Made by a program: the position numbers and the translations under genes. A stretch of DNA of 45,780 nucleotides from JBDLID01 sp039715055. GTDB lineage: Bacteria > Desulfobacterota > Desulfobulbia > Desulfobulbales > Desulfocapsaceae. The notes below the pieces were generated by a model. The model made no database searches. It was not told where the DNA came from and worked only from the letters and a program-made list of their open reading frames with translations. Of this stretch, positions 7,076 to 14,727 are shown piece after piece; the first letter of the stretch is position 1; each line of letters starts with the position of its first letter. The DNA is taken from assembly GCA_039715055.1 (NCBI GenBank), contig JBDLID010000005.1, positions 1 to 45,780 of the forward strand. Direction: 5' to 3'.

Positions 7076-7621
7076 ATGAAACGAATCTGGTGCTCTATCA
7101 TTTTAGTTCTGTTATTTGCCTCGAGCCAGGCTTATGCAGCAGGCTTTACTGTTACAAGCCCCCAGCTGACTTCAGGTGGGAGTATGGCAAATGAGCAGGT
7201 GTTAAACGGATTTGGTTGCAGTGGAGACAATATTTCCCCTCAACTTGACTGGTCGGGTGAACCAGCCGGCACAAAAAGTTTTGCAGTTACTGTTTATGAC
7301 CCGGATGCACCTACCGGAAGTGGCTGGTGGCACTGGGTTGTATTCAATATTCCCGCAGATATAAACCGGTTGGCCAAGGGGATAACAAAGAAAAACATGG
7401 CCCAGGGTGCGATCCAGAGCCGAACGGATTTTGGCTCACCCGGTTATGGCGGAGCATGCCCGCCTGCAGGTGACAAACCCCATCGCTACACATTCACAAT
7501 CTGGGCACTGGATGTGGATTCCCTTTCTCTGGGCCGGGAAGCCACCGCTGCGATGGTAGGCTTTTTCCTGCACCAACACCAACTGGCCAAGGCTGAGTTG
7601 ACTGTTACATTTGGAAGATAG
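7076..7621 (+). CDS. YbhB/YbcL-type phosphatidylethanolamine-binding-like protein
   Basis: This is a secreted PEBP-family protein. The ATG at 7076 has GGAG eight bases upstream and gives a signal peptide (MKRIWCSIILVLLFASSQAYA) cleaved near residue 21; an upstream ATG at 7046 is in frame but lacks a ribosome site. The mature domain shows the family ligand-site motifs: ISPQLDWSG, then DPDAPTGSGWWHWVVFNIP, then YGGACPP with PHRYTFTIWALD. Its bacterial relatives are called Raf-kinase-inhibitor-like by homology only; the natural ligand is unknown. It follows the AraC gene on the same strand by about 120 bp, so joint control is possible but unproven. Confidence 0.92.
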   Translation: MKRIWCSIILVLLFASSQAYAAGFTVTSPQLTSGGSMANEQVLNGFGCSGDNISPQLDWSGEPAGTKSFAVTVYDPDAPTGSGWWHWVVFNIPADINRLAKGITKKNMAQGAIQSRTDFGSPGYGGACPPAGDKPHRYTFTIWALDVDSLSLGREATAAMVGFFLHQHQLAKAELTVTFGR

Positions 7622-7729
7622 CTCCAACCCCAGCCCCCTGTGTCAGCCATTTATAAAGATCAAACGTAACTATTCAGCTTAAAGCTGGATTCGTCCCTAA
7701 GCAGGGAACTGTAACTGTTCAGCAGTTTG

Positions 7730-7771
7730 ACGTTTCACCACTCAACCCGGCCCGGATGAGTGGTGAAACGT
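7730..7771. repeat. perfect 15-bp inverted repeat
   Basis: ACGTTTCACCACTCA and its exact complement TGAGTGGTGAAACGT are separated by 12 bp (ACCCGGCCCGGA). The element ends 18 bp before the ATG of the SRPBCC gene. It may be a terminator for the PEBP gene, though no long T-run follows, or an operator/leader hairpin for the next gene. Confidence 0.8.
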
Positions 7772-7789
7772 AATTTATTCAAGGACACC

Positions 7790-8329
7790 ATGAAGGTACT
7801 CAATATTCATGAGCGGGAACTTGAGGCGAGTTTCTCTAAAGTCGGGGAACTTATTGATTCGCTGGCATCTCAGCGTGATCGATTATGGCCGATCCGTTCC
7901 TGGCCACGTATGGAGTTTGACCGCCCGCTGGAAATTGGTGCAAGGGGCGGCCATGGCCCAATACATTACTTTGTGGAAGATTACACTCAGGGTGAATCCA
8001 TCAGGTTTTGTTTTACAGGCCCAAAGGGCTTTGACGGGTTTCATGAATTTGACATTGTAACTGCTCTTGATAAGCCGGTTGTTCTCAGGCATACATTGAA
8101 AATGAACACCCACGGCCTTGCAATATTATCCTGGCCGCTGGTTATTGGGCCAATGCATGATGCATTGATCGAGGACGCCTTTGCAACGGCGCAATATTCA
8201 CTTGGACTCACAGTTAAGATTCAGCCCTGGTCACCCTGGGTCAAGATTCTCCGCTGGATTTTCTCAGGTGGTAAACCGCGTCCTCAACTCCCACCCGGTC
8301 ACCAGTTCAAGACGGATATGCAAGCATGA
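7790..8329 (+). CDS. SRPBCC (START/Bet v1-like) family protein
   Basis: This 179-aa soluble protein matches the pattern of a common SRPBCC group: RLWPIRSWPRMEFDRPLEIGA followed by GGHGPIHYFVEDY, then FTGPKGFDGFHEFDI. These helix-grip proteins bind hydrophobic ligands; no specific ligand can be named. ATG 7790 is preferred, with AAGGAC just upstream; the in-frame GTG at 7760 lies inside the inverted repeat and is unlikely. The gene is monocistronic, 168 bp after the PEBP gene. Confidence 0.8.
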   Translation: MKVLNIHERELEASFSKVGELIDSLASQRDRLWPIRSWPRMEFDRPLEIGARGGHGPIHYFVEDYTQGESIRFCFTGPKGFDGFHEFDIVTALDKPVVLRHTLKMNTHGLAILSWPLVIGPMHDALIEDAFATAQYSLGLTVKIQPWSPWVKILRWIFSGGKPRPQLPPGHQFKTDMQA

Positions 8330-8500
8330 CAACCAGTAAAATTCTGTAACCCGGTAAACCGGACAGCCACCCGCAAATGGCTGTCCGAAAACGCACTACC
8401 TGTCTGTTTTCCGGAAAATATGACGATGGAATTCAACACTGTCTCAGTATTACTGTCCCAGCTGAGTTAAGGAACAATCCTTATTTCAAGAACAGATAAA

Positions 8501-8731
8501 ATGTCGACAGCTGAACCCATATATTCAAGCGGTGAGACAATTCTTTCAGGAGACCACATCACCTTTGAGGGTGAAAGCGGCCTTGTCGAATATGTCATCA
8601 CCCCGGATCATCCGCAGTGGGACTCATACTGGAAAGATCTCGGCACCGGCGTCATGCTTTCTGTCCCATCGTTTGGGAGTGTATACGTCCCTTTTGACGA
8701 CAACGGCTTGCTGTTTATATCGAGGGGCTAA
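8501..8731 (+). CDS. small hypothetical protein (76 aa)
   Basis: The 76-aa product is acidic and beta-rich, with a pattern of I-x-x-GD-x-I-x-F-x-G-x-x-G-x-VEYVI, then GTGVMLSVPSFGSVYVPFDDNGLLFISR. Small proteins with this layout occur widely as orphan genes, but I cannot assign a function. No cysteines, signal peptide or membrane helix are visible. It ends eight bases before the end of the convergent Crp/Fnr gene. Confidence 0.6.
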   Translation: MSTAEPIYSSGETILSGDHITFEGESGLVEYVITPDHPQWDSYWKDLGTGVMLSVPSFGSVYVPFDDNGLLFISRG

Positions 8732-8738
8732 ACAGCGG

Positions 8739-9299
8739 CTACCGGTTTTTAATCCGGCTGAGGGCGATGGGGGTTATTCCAAGATAGCGGGCAAGGTCCT
8801 GCTGTGTTATGCGCTCTGCCAGCATCGAATATTCTGCAAGAAATTTCCGATAGCGTGTTTCTGCTGAAAGGCACAAAAATTCATACTCTCTGATTTCTTT
8901 CCGCAAGGCCAGCTGCTGAAAAAAATTCAGCGCATACCATTGAGCAGCAGGACTCTCTTCTATCAATGCTTTGAACACCCTGTATGGAAAGACTTTCAAG
9001 CTTGACTCTTCAATACACACGGCGGAAAATGTCGCCCCACCCTCACCCAACTGGCTGACCAGTGAACCAAACAGATCGCCCTCCTTAATAAATGACTTGA
9101 TCAGCTCTTTTCCATCGGCTGTGTAGTAAACCAGTTTGATCAGACCTCGCTGCAGGATGTAAAGGTTCTTCACAGTATCACCCTGCCCAAAAACCTCCTC
9201 CCCTTTTCCGACCTGCAATTCACTCATTTCTCCGGCCAGAGCTCTTGACTGTTCATCGGTCAAACCGAGGCCTGCCAGACTGTCGACTCTTTTTTCCAT
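8739..9299 (-). CDS. Crp/Fnr-family transcriptional regulator
   Basis: The 186-aa protein has an N-terminal cyclic-nucleotide-type beta-roll (about 15-120: GEEVFGQGDTVKNLYILQRGLIKLVYY, then GDLFGSLV) and a C-terminal winged helix (ITQQDLARYLGITPIALSRIKNR, 163-185). The pattern ITQQDLARYLGITPxxLSRI belongs to the group often found as single-copy regulators of stress or detoxification genes. The 16-residue N-terminus carries no Fnr-type cysteine cluster. It is divergent from the SDR operon, and a palindrome TTAACCCAGGTTAA lies between the two starts. Autoregulation and control of the SDR operon are therefore likely, by inference. Confidence 0.9.
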   Translation of the reverse strand: MEKRVDSLAGLGLTDEQSRALAGEMSELQVGKGEEVFGQGDTVKNLYILQRGLIKLVYYTADGKELIKSFIKEGDLFGSLVSQLGEGGATFSAVCIEESSLKVFPYRVFKALIEESPAAQWYALNFFQQLALRKEIREYEFLCLSAETRYRKFLAEYSMLAERITQQDLARYLGITPIALSRIKNR

Positions 9300-9303
9300 T
9301 GTG

Positions 9304-9317
9304 TTAACCCAGGTTAA
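9304..9317. promoter_or_regulatory. operator-like palindrome between divergent genes
   Basis: TTAACC-CA-GGTTAA is a perfect inverted repeat of Crp/Fnr half-site size in the 47-bp gap between the regulator and the SDR gene. A related palindrome, TTGATCCAGGTCAA at 11935, matches at 11 of 14 positions. Both may be sites for the adjacent regulator; this is inference. Confidence 0.4.
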
Positions 9318-9346
9318 TTACTTCCCCTGACGGGTCCGCTAGATTC

Positions 9347-10078
9347 ATGGTCATGAAACTTAAAAACCGCACAATTCTGATCACCGGTGGAAGCTCAGGT
9401 ATTGGCAAGTGCCTGGCTGATCAACTGCATGACAGTGGTAACAGGGTCATTGTTGTTTCACGCTCTGCTGAAAGCAGCAGAGCAGATGATGTCGCCCTGT
9501 CCTGTGACTTGACAGATGAATGCTCAGTAATACGGCTTGCAGATCTTATAAAGAGCAGAAACCTGGAACCCAGTATCCTCATCAACAACGCTGCCATCCA
9601 GTCCACATCTAAGTTTACCGACCATGATTTTAATTTCAACACAATCCAGTCAGAGGTCACACTCAACTTCACAGCCGTCGCCTGGCTGACCAGTTTGCTG
9701 TTACCGATACTGAGAGGTCAGGAGTCCAGTGCAATCGTTAACATTTCATCAGGACTCGCCCTGTACCCTAAAACCAGCTCGGCGGTTTACTGCGCCACAA
9801 AAGCAGCACTGCACAGTTTCTCACAGTCCCTCCGCTACCAGCTGGAGGGGACAAATGTCTCGGTTCATGAAGCGCTGCTGGCCCTTGTCGATACTCCAAT
9901 GACCCATGGACGAGGCCGGGGAAAAATGACTGCGCCAGCCGCTGCCGCATCTATAATTGCGGGGCTCGGCAATGACAAGAATGAGATTTACGTCGGAAAG
10001 GCAAGATACCTGCCCGTGCTTGCACGAATATCACCATGGCTCACTCGCAAGATACTCAACAGGGAGGCTACGCCATAA
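9347..10078 (+). CDS. short-chain dehydrogenase/reductase (DltE-like)
   Basis: A classical SDR of 243 aa: cofactor motif GGSSGIG at 14-20, NNAA at 80-83, Ser134/Ser135 on the catalytic strand, and Tyr148-x-x-x-Lys152 in YCATK. The arginine at position 39, after strand 2, hints at NADP(H) preference, but this is weak. A second ATG two codons later is possible. The stop codon is one base from the ATG of the YkgJ-like gene, so the two are translationally linked. The operon is divergent from a Crp/Fnr gene that probably controls it. Confidence 0.92.
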   Translation: MVMKLKNRTILITGGSSGIGKCLADQLHDSGNRVIVVSRSAESSRADDVALSCDLTDECSVIRLADLIKSRNLEPSILINNAAIQSTSKFTDHDFNFNTIQSEVTLNFTAVAWLTSLLLPILRGQESSAIVNISSGLALYPKTSSAVYCATKAALHSFSQSLRYQLEGTNVSVHEALLALVDTPMTHGRGRGKMTAPAAAASIIAGLGNDKNEIYVGKARYLPVLARISPWLTRKILNREATP

Positions 10079-10079
10079 A

Positions 10080-10481
10080 ATGTTGTTAACAAATTTACTG
10101 AGCAGAAGCATCATCCTGGTCATGGGAAGAGTGCGAAGGATCTTATTGGTCAGCTTTCACCGGAGTATGGTCAAAACATCTATACGTGACCGGGAAGGTG
10201 ATTGCCGACAATGCGGGAGCTGCTGCAGACTGGTTTTCAACTGCCCGCTTTTAGGCAAGAATAACCAGTGCACCATTTATACAGCCCGGTTGCGGCCTTC
10301 TGTCTGCCGCAAATTCCCCCTTGATCAACGTGACATTGAAGATGTCATGATTTCATCGGGAAACACATGCGGATATCGGTTCAGCCCGGTATGCCCCCAC
10401 CCGGCAGGACACATCGGTGAAAGGATTATGAGGAAAAAAGAAGCTGTTGTTCCCCCAATTCCTGGAGATCGAGGTGAATAG
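10080..10481 (+). CDS. YkgJ-family cysteine-cluster protein
   Basis: With ATG 10080 the product is 133 aa; a longer upstream frame overlaps the SDR gene and is not needed. The core is CRQCGSCC (42-49) followed by C55, C64 and C76 in PSVCRKFP, the pattern of YkgJ proteins, which bind zinc or an iron-sulfur cluster. The N-terminal 25 residues are hydrophobic. The family is widespread in anaerobes and its biochemical role is unsettled. It is the second gene of the SDR operon and overlaps the following gene by eight bases. Confidence 0.8.
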   Translation: MLLTNLLSRSIILVMGRVRRILLVSFHRSMVKTSIRDREGDCRQCGSCCRLVFNCPLLGKNNQCTIYTARLRPSVCRKFPLDQRDIEDVMISSGNTCGYRFSPVCPHPAGHIGERIMRKKEAVVPPIPGDRGE

Positions 10482-10896
10482 GTTAAAAAAACTGGAGATT
10501 GGCCAGATTGGAGTCATTGTCATCTGCATGCTTGGTTGTTTTCTTTTGGCGGTAGTATTACCGCCACTGTGGAAAGAAGTGAGCGGGAGAGATCTCCGAC
10601 CGCTGGCAACGACGGTGGCCAATCTGCTCTTTGGTGTGTCAATTTTGCTTCGCGGTTTTCTTGGCTGGAGGCTGCTGAATCTTGTCGCAGCACTGGCCAT
10701 TGTCGAAATAATTCTGCTTGTAATTATTGGTACTTTCACTGGAAATACCGGCCCTGAATTTTTAAATCATTTTAACCTGTATTGGCTTTTTTTTATAAAT
10801 TTATTTACCGGACTCCCATGGATTTTGGGGATTACGGCAGGTAGTGTCTGGCATGCGAGGAGATACAAAAAAGGACAGACCGGCCTTGTTTTGTAG
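10474..10896 (+). CDS. hypothetical four-helix membrane protein
   Basis: The 140-aa product has about four hydrophobic segments (residues 10-32, 46-64, 67-87, 100-125). GTG 10474 is chosen because GGAG lies six bases upstream and it overlaps the preceding stop by eight bases; a TTG nine codons earlier is an alternative. No charged or catalytic motif stands out and no family is recognised. It is probably the third gene of the SDR/YkgJ operon. Confidence 0.65.
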   Translation: MNRLKKLEIGQIGVIVICMLGCFLLAVVLPPLWKEVSGRDLRPLATTVANLLFGVSILLRGFLGWRLLNLVAALAIVEIILLVIIGTFTGNTGPEFLNHFNLYWLFFINLFTGLPWILGITAGSVWHARRYKKGQTGLVL

Positions 10897-10992
10897 GAGG
10901 ATAAATATCAGGAGTTGCAACGCACTATTTTAAAATGGGTGGTGCATTATTGACAGCTTTCACTCAGGGCCACATTGGCTTACATCCCAAAA

Positions 10993-11045
10993 ATATCCGG
11001 ATATGCGACTTTTTAGAGTGATAACAACAGGGCCTGGGCCCTGTT
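10993..11045. repeat. two neighbouring palindromes
   Basis: ATATCCGGATAT (10993-11004) is a perfect 12-bp palindrome. AACAGGGCC-TG-GGCCCTGTT (11026-11045) is a perfect nine-pair hairpin. They lie between two membrane-protein genes; the second could end transcription of the SDR operon, although no T-run follows. Confidence 0.55.
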
Positions 11046-11098
11046 AGGTATTGTTACGGGGCCACCAGGAGTCAACAAGGCACCCACAGGAGAAAAGT

Positions 11099-11452
11099 AT
11101 GGCCCGGGTTGGTGATCTATTTTCCTATATGCTCGCTTCACTGCTGATTTCAGCTGTTCATGCTGTTCTGCAGTCAATTTTCCTGACATCTTGCATACTG
11201 AAAATGATGCCTCTGGGATGGGGTGGGCTTGTTGCGCCATTTGTTGTGTTTTTGGAAAGCTTTATCTTGACACTACCCCTGTCCATGGCAGCTTTAATAA
11301 GCTGGTCAAAGCCATGCAGCCTGGTCTTTCGGAGTTGGCAGTTTTACATTTTTTACCTTGTTCCACTTTTTATTGTCACCACTGTTTTCATTCTCATTAC
11401 ACTGCCGCTGGATGGTGGTAGCTCAATATTTTCTCTGCAGTTTTCTCAATAA
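11099..11452 (+). CDS. hypothetical membrane protein
   Basis: ATG 11099 has a strong AGGAGA six bases upstream, giving 117 residues; a longer frame from 11051 lacks such a site. Three hydrophobic segments are visible (about 11-33, 38-63, 80-103). The pattern of a short loop with Gly-Trp-Gly-Gly between the first two helices resembles DUF2798-type small membrane proteins, which I consider possible but not proven. The gene stands alone. Confidence 0.6.
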   Translation: MARVGDLFSYMLASLLISAVHAVLQSIFLTSCILKMMPLGWGGLVAPFVVFLESFILTLPLSMAALISWSKPCSLVFRSWQFYIFYLVPLFIVTTVFILITLPLDGGSSIFSLQFSQ

Positions 11453-11531
11453 ACGATCTTGAATATGTAACCGCCTGCAGGCTTGCCCTCAACAGCTCTC
11501 AACAAATTCATGGGGCCATAACAAGTTCATT

Positions 11532-11825
11532 TCAGAAGAGTATTTTTCCAAGTAGCCAGCTGATGGCTGCTCCGTTCAGCAGGATGACAAAAATTGACAA
11601 AGCCCTGGGCCTTTCATTTCTCAGGAGACTGAAAAACCCAAAAATAATTCCTCCTATCTGGGAAATAAGTAAAGCTAATAAGGCGACACCTGCAGCACCG
11701 AATCCGGTGTAATCCTCTTTCGGTCCAAATAGTTCAGCCGCCAATCTCGCCGCGGGCAGACTGGTAACCAGCCATACAGCTGAGACAACTGCCATGTATG
11801 GTCTTTTTGATCGTACATTTTTCAT
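11532..11825 (-). CDS. hypothetical membrane protein
   Basis: The ATG at 11825 has GAGCAGGAA directly upstream and yields 97 aa with about three hydrophobic segments. An upstream in-frame ATG (11858) would add MPNCQECNEQE, giving a CxxC pair, so a short zinc-binding N-terminus cannot be excluded. The segment GFGAAGVALLALLISQIGGIIFGFFSLLRNERPR resembles small integral proteins of the DUF308/DUF4190 type but no firm family is assigned. A TTGATCCAGGTCAA palindrome lies about 110 bp upstream and may regulate it. Confidence 0.55.
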   Translation of the reverse strand: MKNVRSKRPYMAVVSAVWLVTSLPAARLAAELFGPKEDYTGFGAAGVALLALLISQIGGIIFGFFSLLRNERPRALSIFVILLNGAAISWLLGKILF

Positions 11826-11934
11826 TTCCTGCTCATTGCACTCCTGACAGTTTGGCATTTATCTCTGTGACATCTGTTTGACAGACAGGAGCACTAGAAA
11901 AAATAGGTGATGAGACAGCTAAAAAACGACTATT

Positions 11935-11948
11935 TTGATCCAGGTCAA
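11935..11948. promoter_or_regulatory. Fnr/Crp-type operator candidate
   Basis: TTGAT-CCAG-GTCAA matches the Fnr consensus TTGAT-N4-ATCAA at nine of ten defined positions. It lies in the 288-bp gap upstream of the minus-strand membrane-protein gene and near the 3' end of the PPOX gene. The only Crp/Fnr gene in the window is at 8739-9299. Confidence 0.4.
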
Positions 11949-12113
11949 CCTTGATTGTATTTTTTTCAATATATACCTGAAAACTCACAGATGAAACAAA
12001 TAGCAACAATCGAATTCCTCAAACCTGCTATTGACAAGACAGCATTTGAAATATTTACGATGGAAGATCTGTTTGAAGGACACAAAATGTGCGTTGAGAG
12101 GAAAATAATGCAA

Positions 12114-12554
12114 TCAGAAAGGAAAAGTATCCACATGAAGAAACCCCTTACTATTATCAAGTAACGAAGCTGATTTTATCTCCACTATCAAAATAATCAA
12201 ATTGGGATCTTGTGGCAGATCCTTCATAGCCGGGTATTTATCGCCGAGAGCGGAGATGATTTTCTCAATGGTGGACTCGTCCGCCTCTTGACTGGCCTTG
12301 CCTGCAACCGTTAACTGAAGTGATTTATGCCAGTCATCATGATCTCTACTTATAAGACATGAAACATTTGGATTCTTTTGAATATCCTGAACTTTATTTG
12401 ATCTTTGATCTGTGAGAAAGGCCATTCTTTTGTTGTCCAGAACGTAGGCCATTGTTCGTAATGTGGGCGTATTGTCCTGAGACATTGTGCCGAGCTGCGC
12501 GTATCGTTCTGTTTCCAGAAACTTGATTGCCTTCGATTGAAGTAGAGTGGTCAT
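12114..12554 (-). CDS. pyridoxamine 5'-phosphate oxidase-family (FMN split-barrel) protein
   Basis: This 146-aa protein follows the PPOX split-barrel pattern: an N-terminal helix, then ERYAQLGTMSQDNTPTLRTMAYVLDNKRMAFLTDQRSNKVQDIQKNPNVSCLI. The barrel binds flavin (FMN or F420) or heme in relatives; the substrate is unknown. AAGGAG lies six bases before the ATG. A 14-bp perfect hairpin separates it from the SnoaL-like gene upstream on the same strand, so the two may be partly co-transcribed. Confidence 0.85.
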   Translation of the reverse strand: MTTLLQSKAIKFLETERYAQLGTMSQDNTPTLRTMAYVLDNKRMAFLTDQRSNKVQDIQKNPNVSCLISRDHDDWHKSLQLTVAGKASQEADESTIEKIISALGDKYPAMKDLPQDPNLIILIVEIKSASLLDNSKGFLHVDTFPF

Positions 12555-12596
12555 TTTCTTCTCCTTAGTGATGGTGAGATAGCGGAACAGATAGTG

Positions 12597-12626
12597 TGCA
12601 CCTGCTTCTCCTGAGAAGCAGGTGCA
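12597..12626 (-). terminator. strong hairpin between SnoaL-like and PPOX genes
   Basis: TGCACCTGCTTCTC-CT-GAGAAGCAGGTGCA is a perfect 14-pair stem with a 2-nt loop, six bases after the SnoaL-like stop. No U-run follows on the minus strand, so it may be a processing or stabilising hairpin rather than a complete intrinsic terminator. Confidence 0.55.
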
Positions 12627-12631
12627 AATAA

Positions 12632-13111
12632 TTATTGCGAGCCCATACCAAGTTGTTCCATCATTGTCATATAGTCTCCGACGCCCCAGTGTTCAGTCAT
12701 TTTCCCGTTAACCACTTTGATAATGTCGATCACCTGTATTTTAAAGACCTTCCCTGTAGCGACTGCTCCCATATAATCACCCTCATGTGTGCCGGTCATG
12801 GTGATATAGGAGACGACTTTATCCCCTTCAACAACCATGAATTGAACCTCATTGTTTAGATCCGGAAAGGCTTCACGCATCATAGCAAAAAACTGTTTCA
12901 GCCCATTCCTGTTTGGCTGGAATCCTGGAAGTGGTTCATGTTCCTGATAATTTGCAGCAACAAGGTTGTCCATCAGGTGGATGTTCCCTTTGTTTAAAAC
13001 CTCCGAGTAGAACTGGCCTACCCATTCTTTTTTCTGTTCCGCCCCGGCTTGCAACGAAGGGGCCGTCCAGATCGAAATAAACAATAGAATTAGAATTGTC
13101 TTTTTAAGCAT
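12632..13111 (-). CDS. secreted SnoaL-like ester-cyclase-fold protein
   Basis: The 159-aa protein carries a signal peptide (MLKKTILILLFISIWTAPSLQAGA, cleavage about 22-24) and a SnoaL/NTF2-like domain: QFYSEVLNKGNIHLMDNLVAANYQEHEP, GLKQFFAMMREAFPDL, VVSYITMTGTHEGDYMG, then EHWGVGDYMTMMEQLG. Such cone-shaped barrels bind or isomerise small organic compounds; here the domain is exported. AAGGAG precedes the ATG. It is divergent from an HxlR regulator, which may control it. Confidence 0.85.
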   Translation of the reverse strand: MLKKTILILLFISIWTAPSLQAGAEQKKEWVGQFYSEVLNKGNIHLMDNLVAANYQEHEPLPGFQPNRNGLKQFFAMMREAFPDLNNEVQFMVVEGDKVVSYITMTGTHEGDYMGAVATGKVFKIQVIDIIKVVNGKMTEHWGVGDYMTMMEQLGMGSQ

Positions 13112-13190
13112 GTCTTTATCTCCTTGTCTGGTTAGAATAGCCTTATGCTTTCAACTCCACAAAAGCCACTTAGCTTTTAAATGTCAACCA

Positions 13191-13214
13191 GTTACAAAGA
13201 AGTTACGTGGTTAC
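13191..13214. promoter_or_regulatory. clustered GTTAC motifs upstream of HxlR gene
   Basis: GTTAC occurs three times in 24 bp (13191, 13202, 13210) within the 193-bp divergent region between the SnoaL-like gene and the HxlR gene. This could be an operator, but there is no independent support. Confidence 0.2.
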
Positions 13215-13304
13215 CCTAAGGTACGAAACATCGATATTTATATGAAATTTTTTTTGAGGTTTGCAACATCCATTATCTGCCTGGGTCAAAAATTGGGTAC
13301 CTGA

Positions 13305-13655
13305 ATGAATAGCCAAAATAAAATCATATACAAAAACAAAGAGTATCATTGTCCGGTTGAAGTCGTAATTGACCTGATAAGTGGGAAATGGAAATCTGAG
13401 GCAATGTGGTTAGTCCGGGACCAGCCCAAACGCTTTGGTGAAATCAAGCGTGCACTGACGGGAATTTCATCCAAAGTGCTGACTGAACAGCTGCGGGAAC
13501 TGGAAGAGAGTGGTTTGATCATAAGGGATTCTTACCCTGAAATACCACCTCGTGTTGAATATTCACTGTCTGATCAGGGCAGATCTTTGTGGCCAATACT
13601 TGAACAGATGTATGACTGGGGGCTTAAGTATTTAGACTCGAACAGTAATGATTAG
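13305..13655 (+). CDS. HxlR-family winged-helix regulator
   Basis: The 116-aa protein has the complete HxlR signature: CPVEVVIDLISGKWKSEAMWLV, then RFGEIKRALTGISSKVLTEQLRELEESGLIIRDSYPEIPPRVEYSLSDQGRSLWPIL. Cys16 corresponds to the conserved N-terminal Cys used for thiol or electrophile sensing in family members. It is transcribed away from the SnoaL-like/PPOX pair and immediately precedes the DUF6544 gene. The regulator probably controls one or both sides. No clear ribosome site is visible before the ATG. Confidence 0.92.
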   Translation: MNSQNKIIYKNKEYHCPVEVVIDLISGKWKSEAMWLVRDQPKRFGEIKRALTGISSKVLTEQLRELEESGLIIRDSYPEIPPRVEYSLSDQGRSLWPILEQMYDWGLKYLDSNSND

Positions 13656-13700
13656 TTGAACCGGCTGTGTAAGTTCTACTGTATATTCAGAGGGGTAGTT

Positions 13701-14375
13701 GTGAGAGCTGATCGTATTTCTTTACCCGTAAATGCCAGGAAATGGATAGACAGGTCATTGCCGGAAGATTTTGAATTTAAAAATCGAATTACCAACACCC
13801 AGGAAGGTGAAATACTGGTAAGAGACAAATGGTATTCATTTTCAGCGACAACTGAATATCAAGCTCAAACAGTCTTCTATAACTGGACAGCCAGAATCAA
13901 TATTATGTTTGGAGTTTGGGTGAAAGCAGTGGATAGTCATAATGACAATACCGGATGGGGAGGCGCAAAAATGTGGGGCGTTTTCCCCCTAGGCGGCAGC
14001 AGCGGAATGAAGGTATTTCAAATGCAGCTTGTTCGACACTTGGCTGAGCTTGCCTGGGCTCCGCAACTTGTGCTTTTGTCACCTGACCTAGTTATTGATG
14101 ACACAGAGAATGGCTTTAAAATTTCTGTCCAACTGGGTGGTCAAAATGCCACTATTAATTTTGTATTAAATGAAAACCATGAAATTATAAAAGCATTTGG
14201 AAAAAGGTATTATGAGACACCGGAAGATTTTAACATTGCAGCCTGGCATTATATATTCTCAGACCATAGCGTTTTAGGTGGTGTCTACGTTCCAACAAGA
14301 GCTATTGGTGTGTATGAAAAGCCGGAAGGCGAGTGGAAGTATTGGAGCAATAAACTGATCTCCATAGAGCAATAA
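13701..14375 (+). CDS. DUF6544-like protein
   Basis: The product (224 aa from GTG 13701, which has AGGGG six bases upstream; 239 aa from TTG 13656, which abuts the HxlR stop) shows the DUF6544 pattern: GEILVRDKWYSFSATTEYQAQTVFYNWTA, then WGVFPLGGSSGMKVFQMQLVRHLAELAWAPQLVL. The family is uncharacterised and often sits beside regulators and SnoaL-like or oxidoreductase genes. It likely forms an operon with the HxlR gene. Confidence 0.7.
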   Translation: MRADRISLPVNARKWIDRSLPEDFEFKNRITNTQEGEILVRDKWYSFSATTEYQAQTVFYNWTARINIMFGVWVKAVDSHNDNTGWGGAKMWGVFPLGGSSGMKVFQMQLVRHLAELAWAPQLVLLSPDLVIDDTENGFKISVQLGGQNATINFVLNENHEIIKAFGKRYYETPEDFNIAAWHYIFSDHSVLGGVYVPTRAIGVYEKPEGEWKYWSNKLISIEQ

Positions 14376-14727
14376 ATTGTGCTGAAATAAATAAGTTACT
14401 ATTTTTCCACCTATTCCGCCAGGTGCGCCAGACGAATAAGAACGGCTCACCCAGCCGAGAATCCTTGGATTTACAGCGATACTAAAAATAAGAACTTCAC
14501 AGGCGGGAAACACAAGCCAAGCCACACAGTACAGGTGGGGTCATTGCAACCACCACCAAGGCAGCCTTATCGGCTATCCCGTTGGCTTATGGCCTCTATA
14601 TGGAGACAACTGCTGGAATGCTTTAGATTGAATACAACTAGTACTTTTCTGACGGGCAATAGATCTTGAGACTTTGCCAGGATCACCAACTACAAAACCG
14701 TACAACTACAAATAAAAGACGGACAAT
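14376..14727. other. 352-bp gap without a supported gene
   Basis: No credible frame exists on either strand. A short stretch near 14545-14626 translates to a hydrophobic peptide beginning VIATTTKAALSAIPLAYGLY and ending at a TAG; it could be the tail of a lost membrane-protein gene, but I cannot identify it. Confidence 0.3.

Noticed and set aside
11955..12164. 69-codon + strand frame
   Set aside because: It overlaps the end of the PPOX gene and has no ribosome site or recognisable pattern.
14545..14626. Short hydrophobic frame beginning VIATTTKAAL
   Set aside because: It is only about 27 residues with no start or ribosome site; it may be a relic but cannot be supported as a gene.
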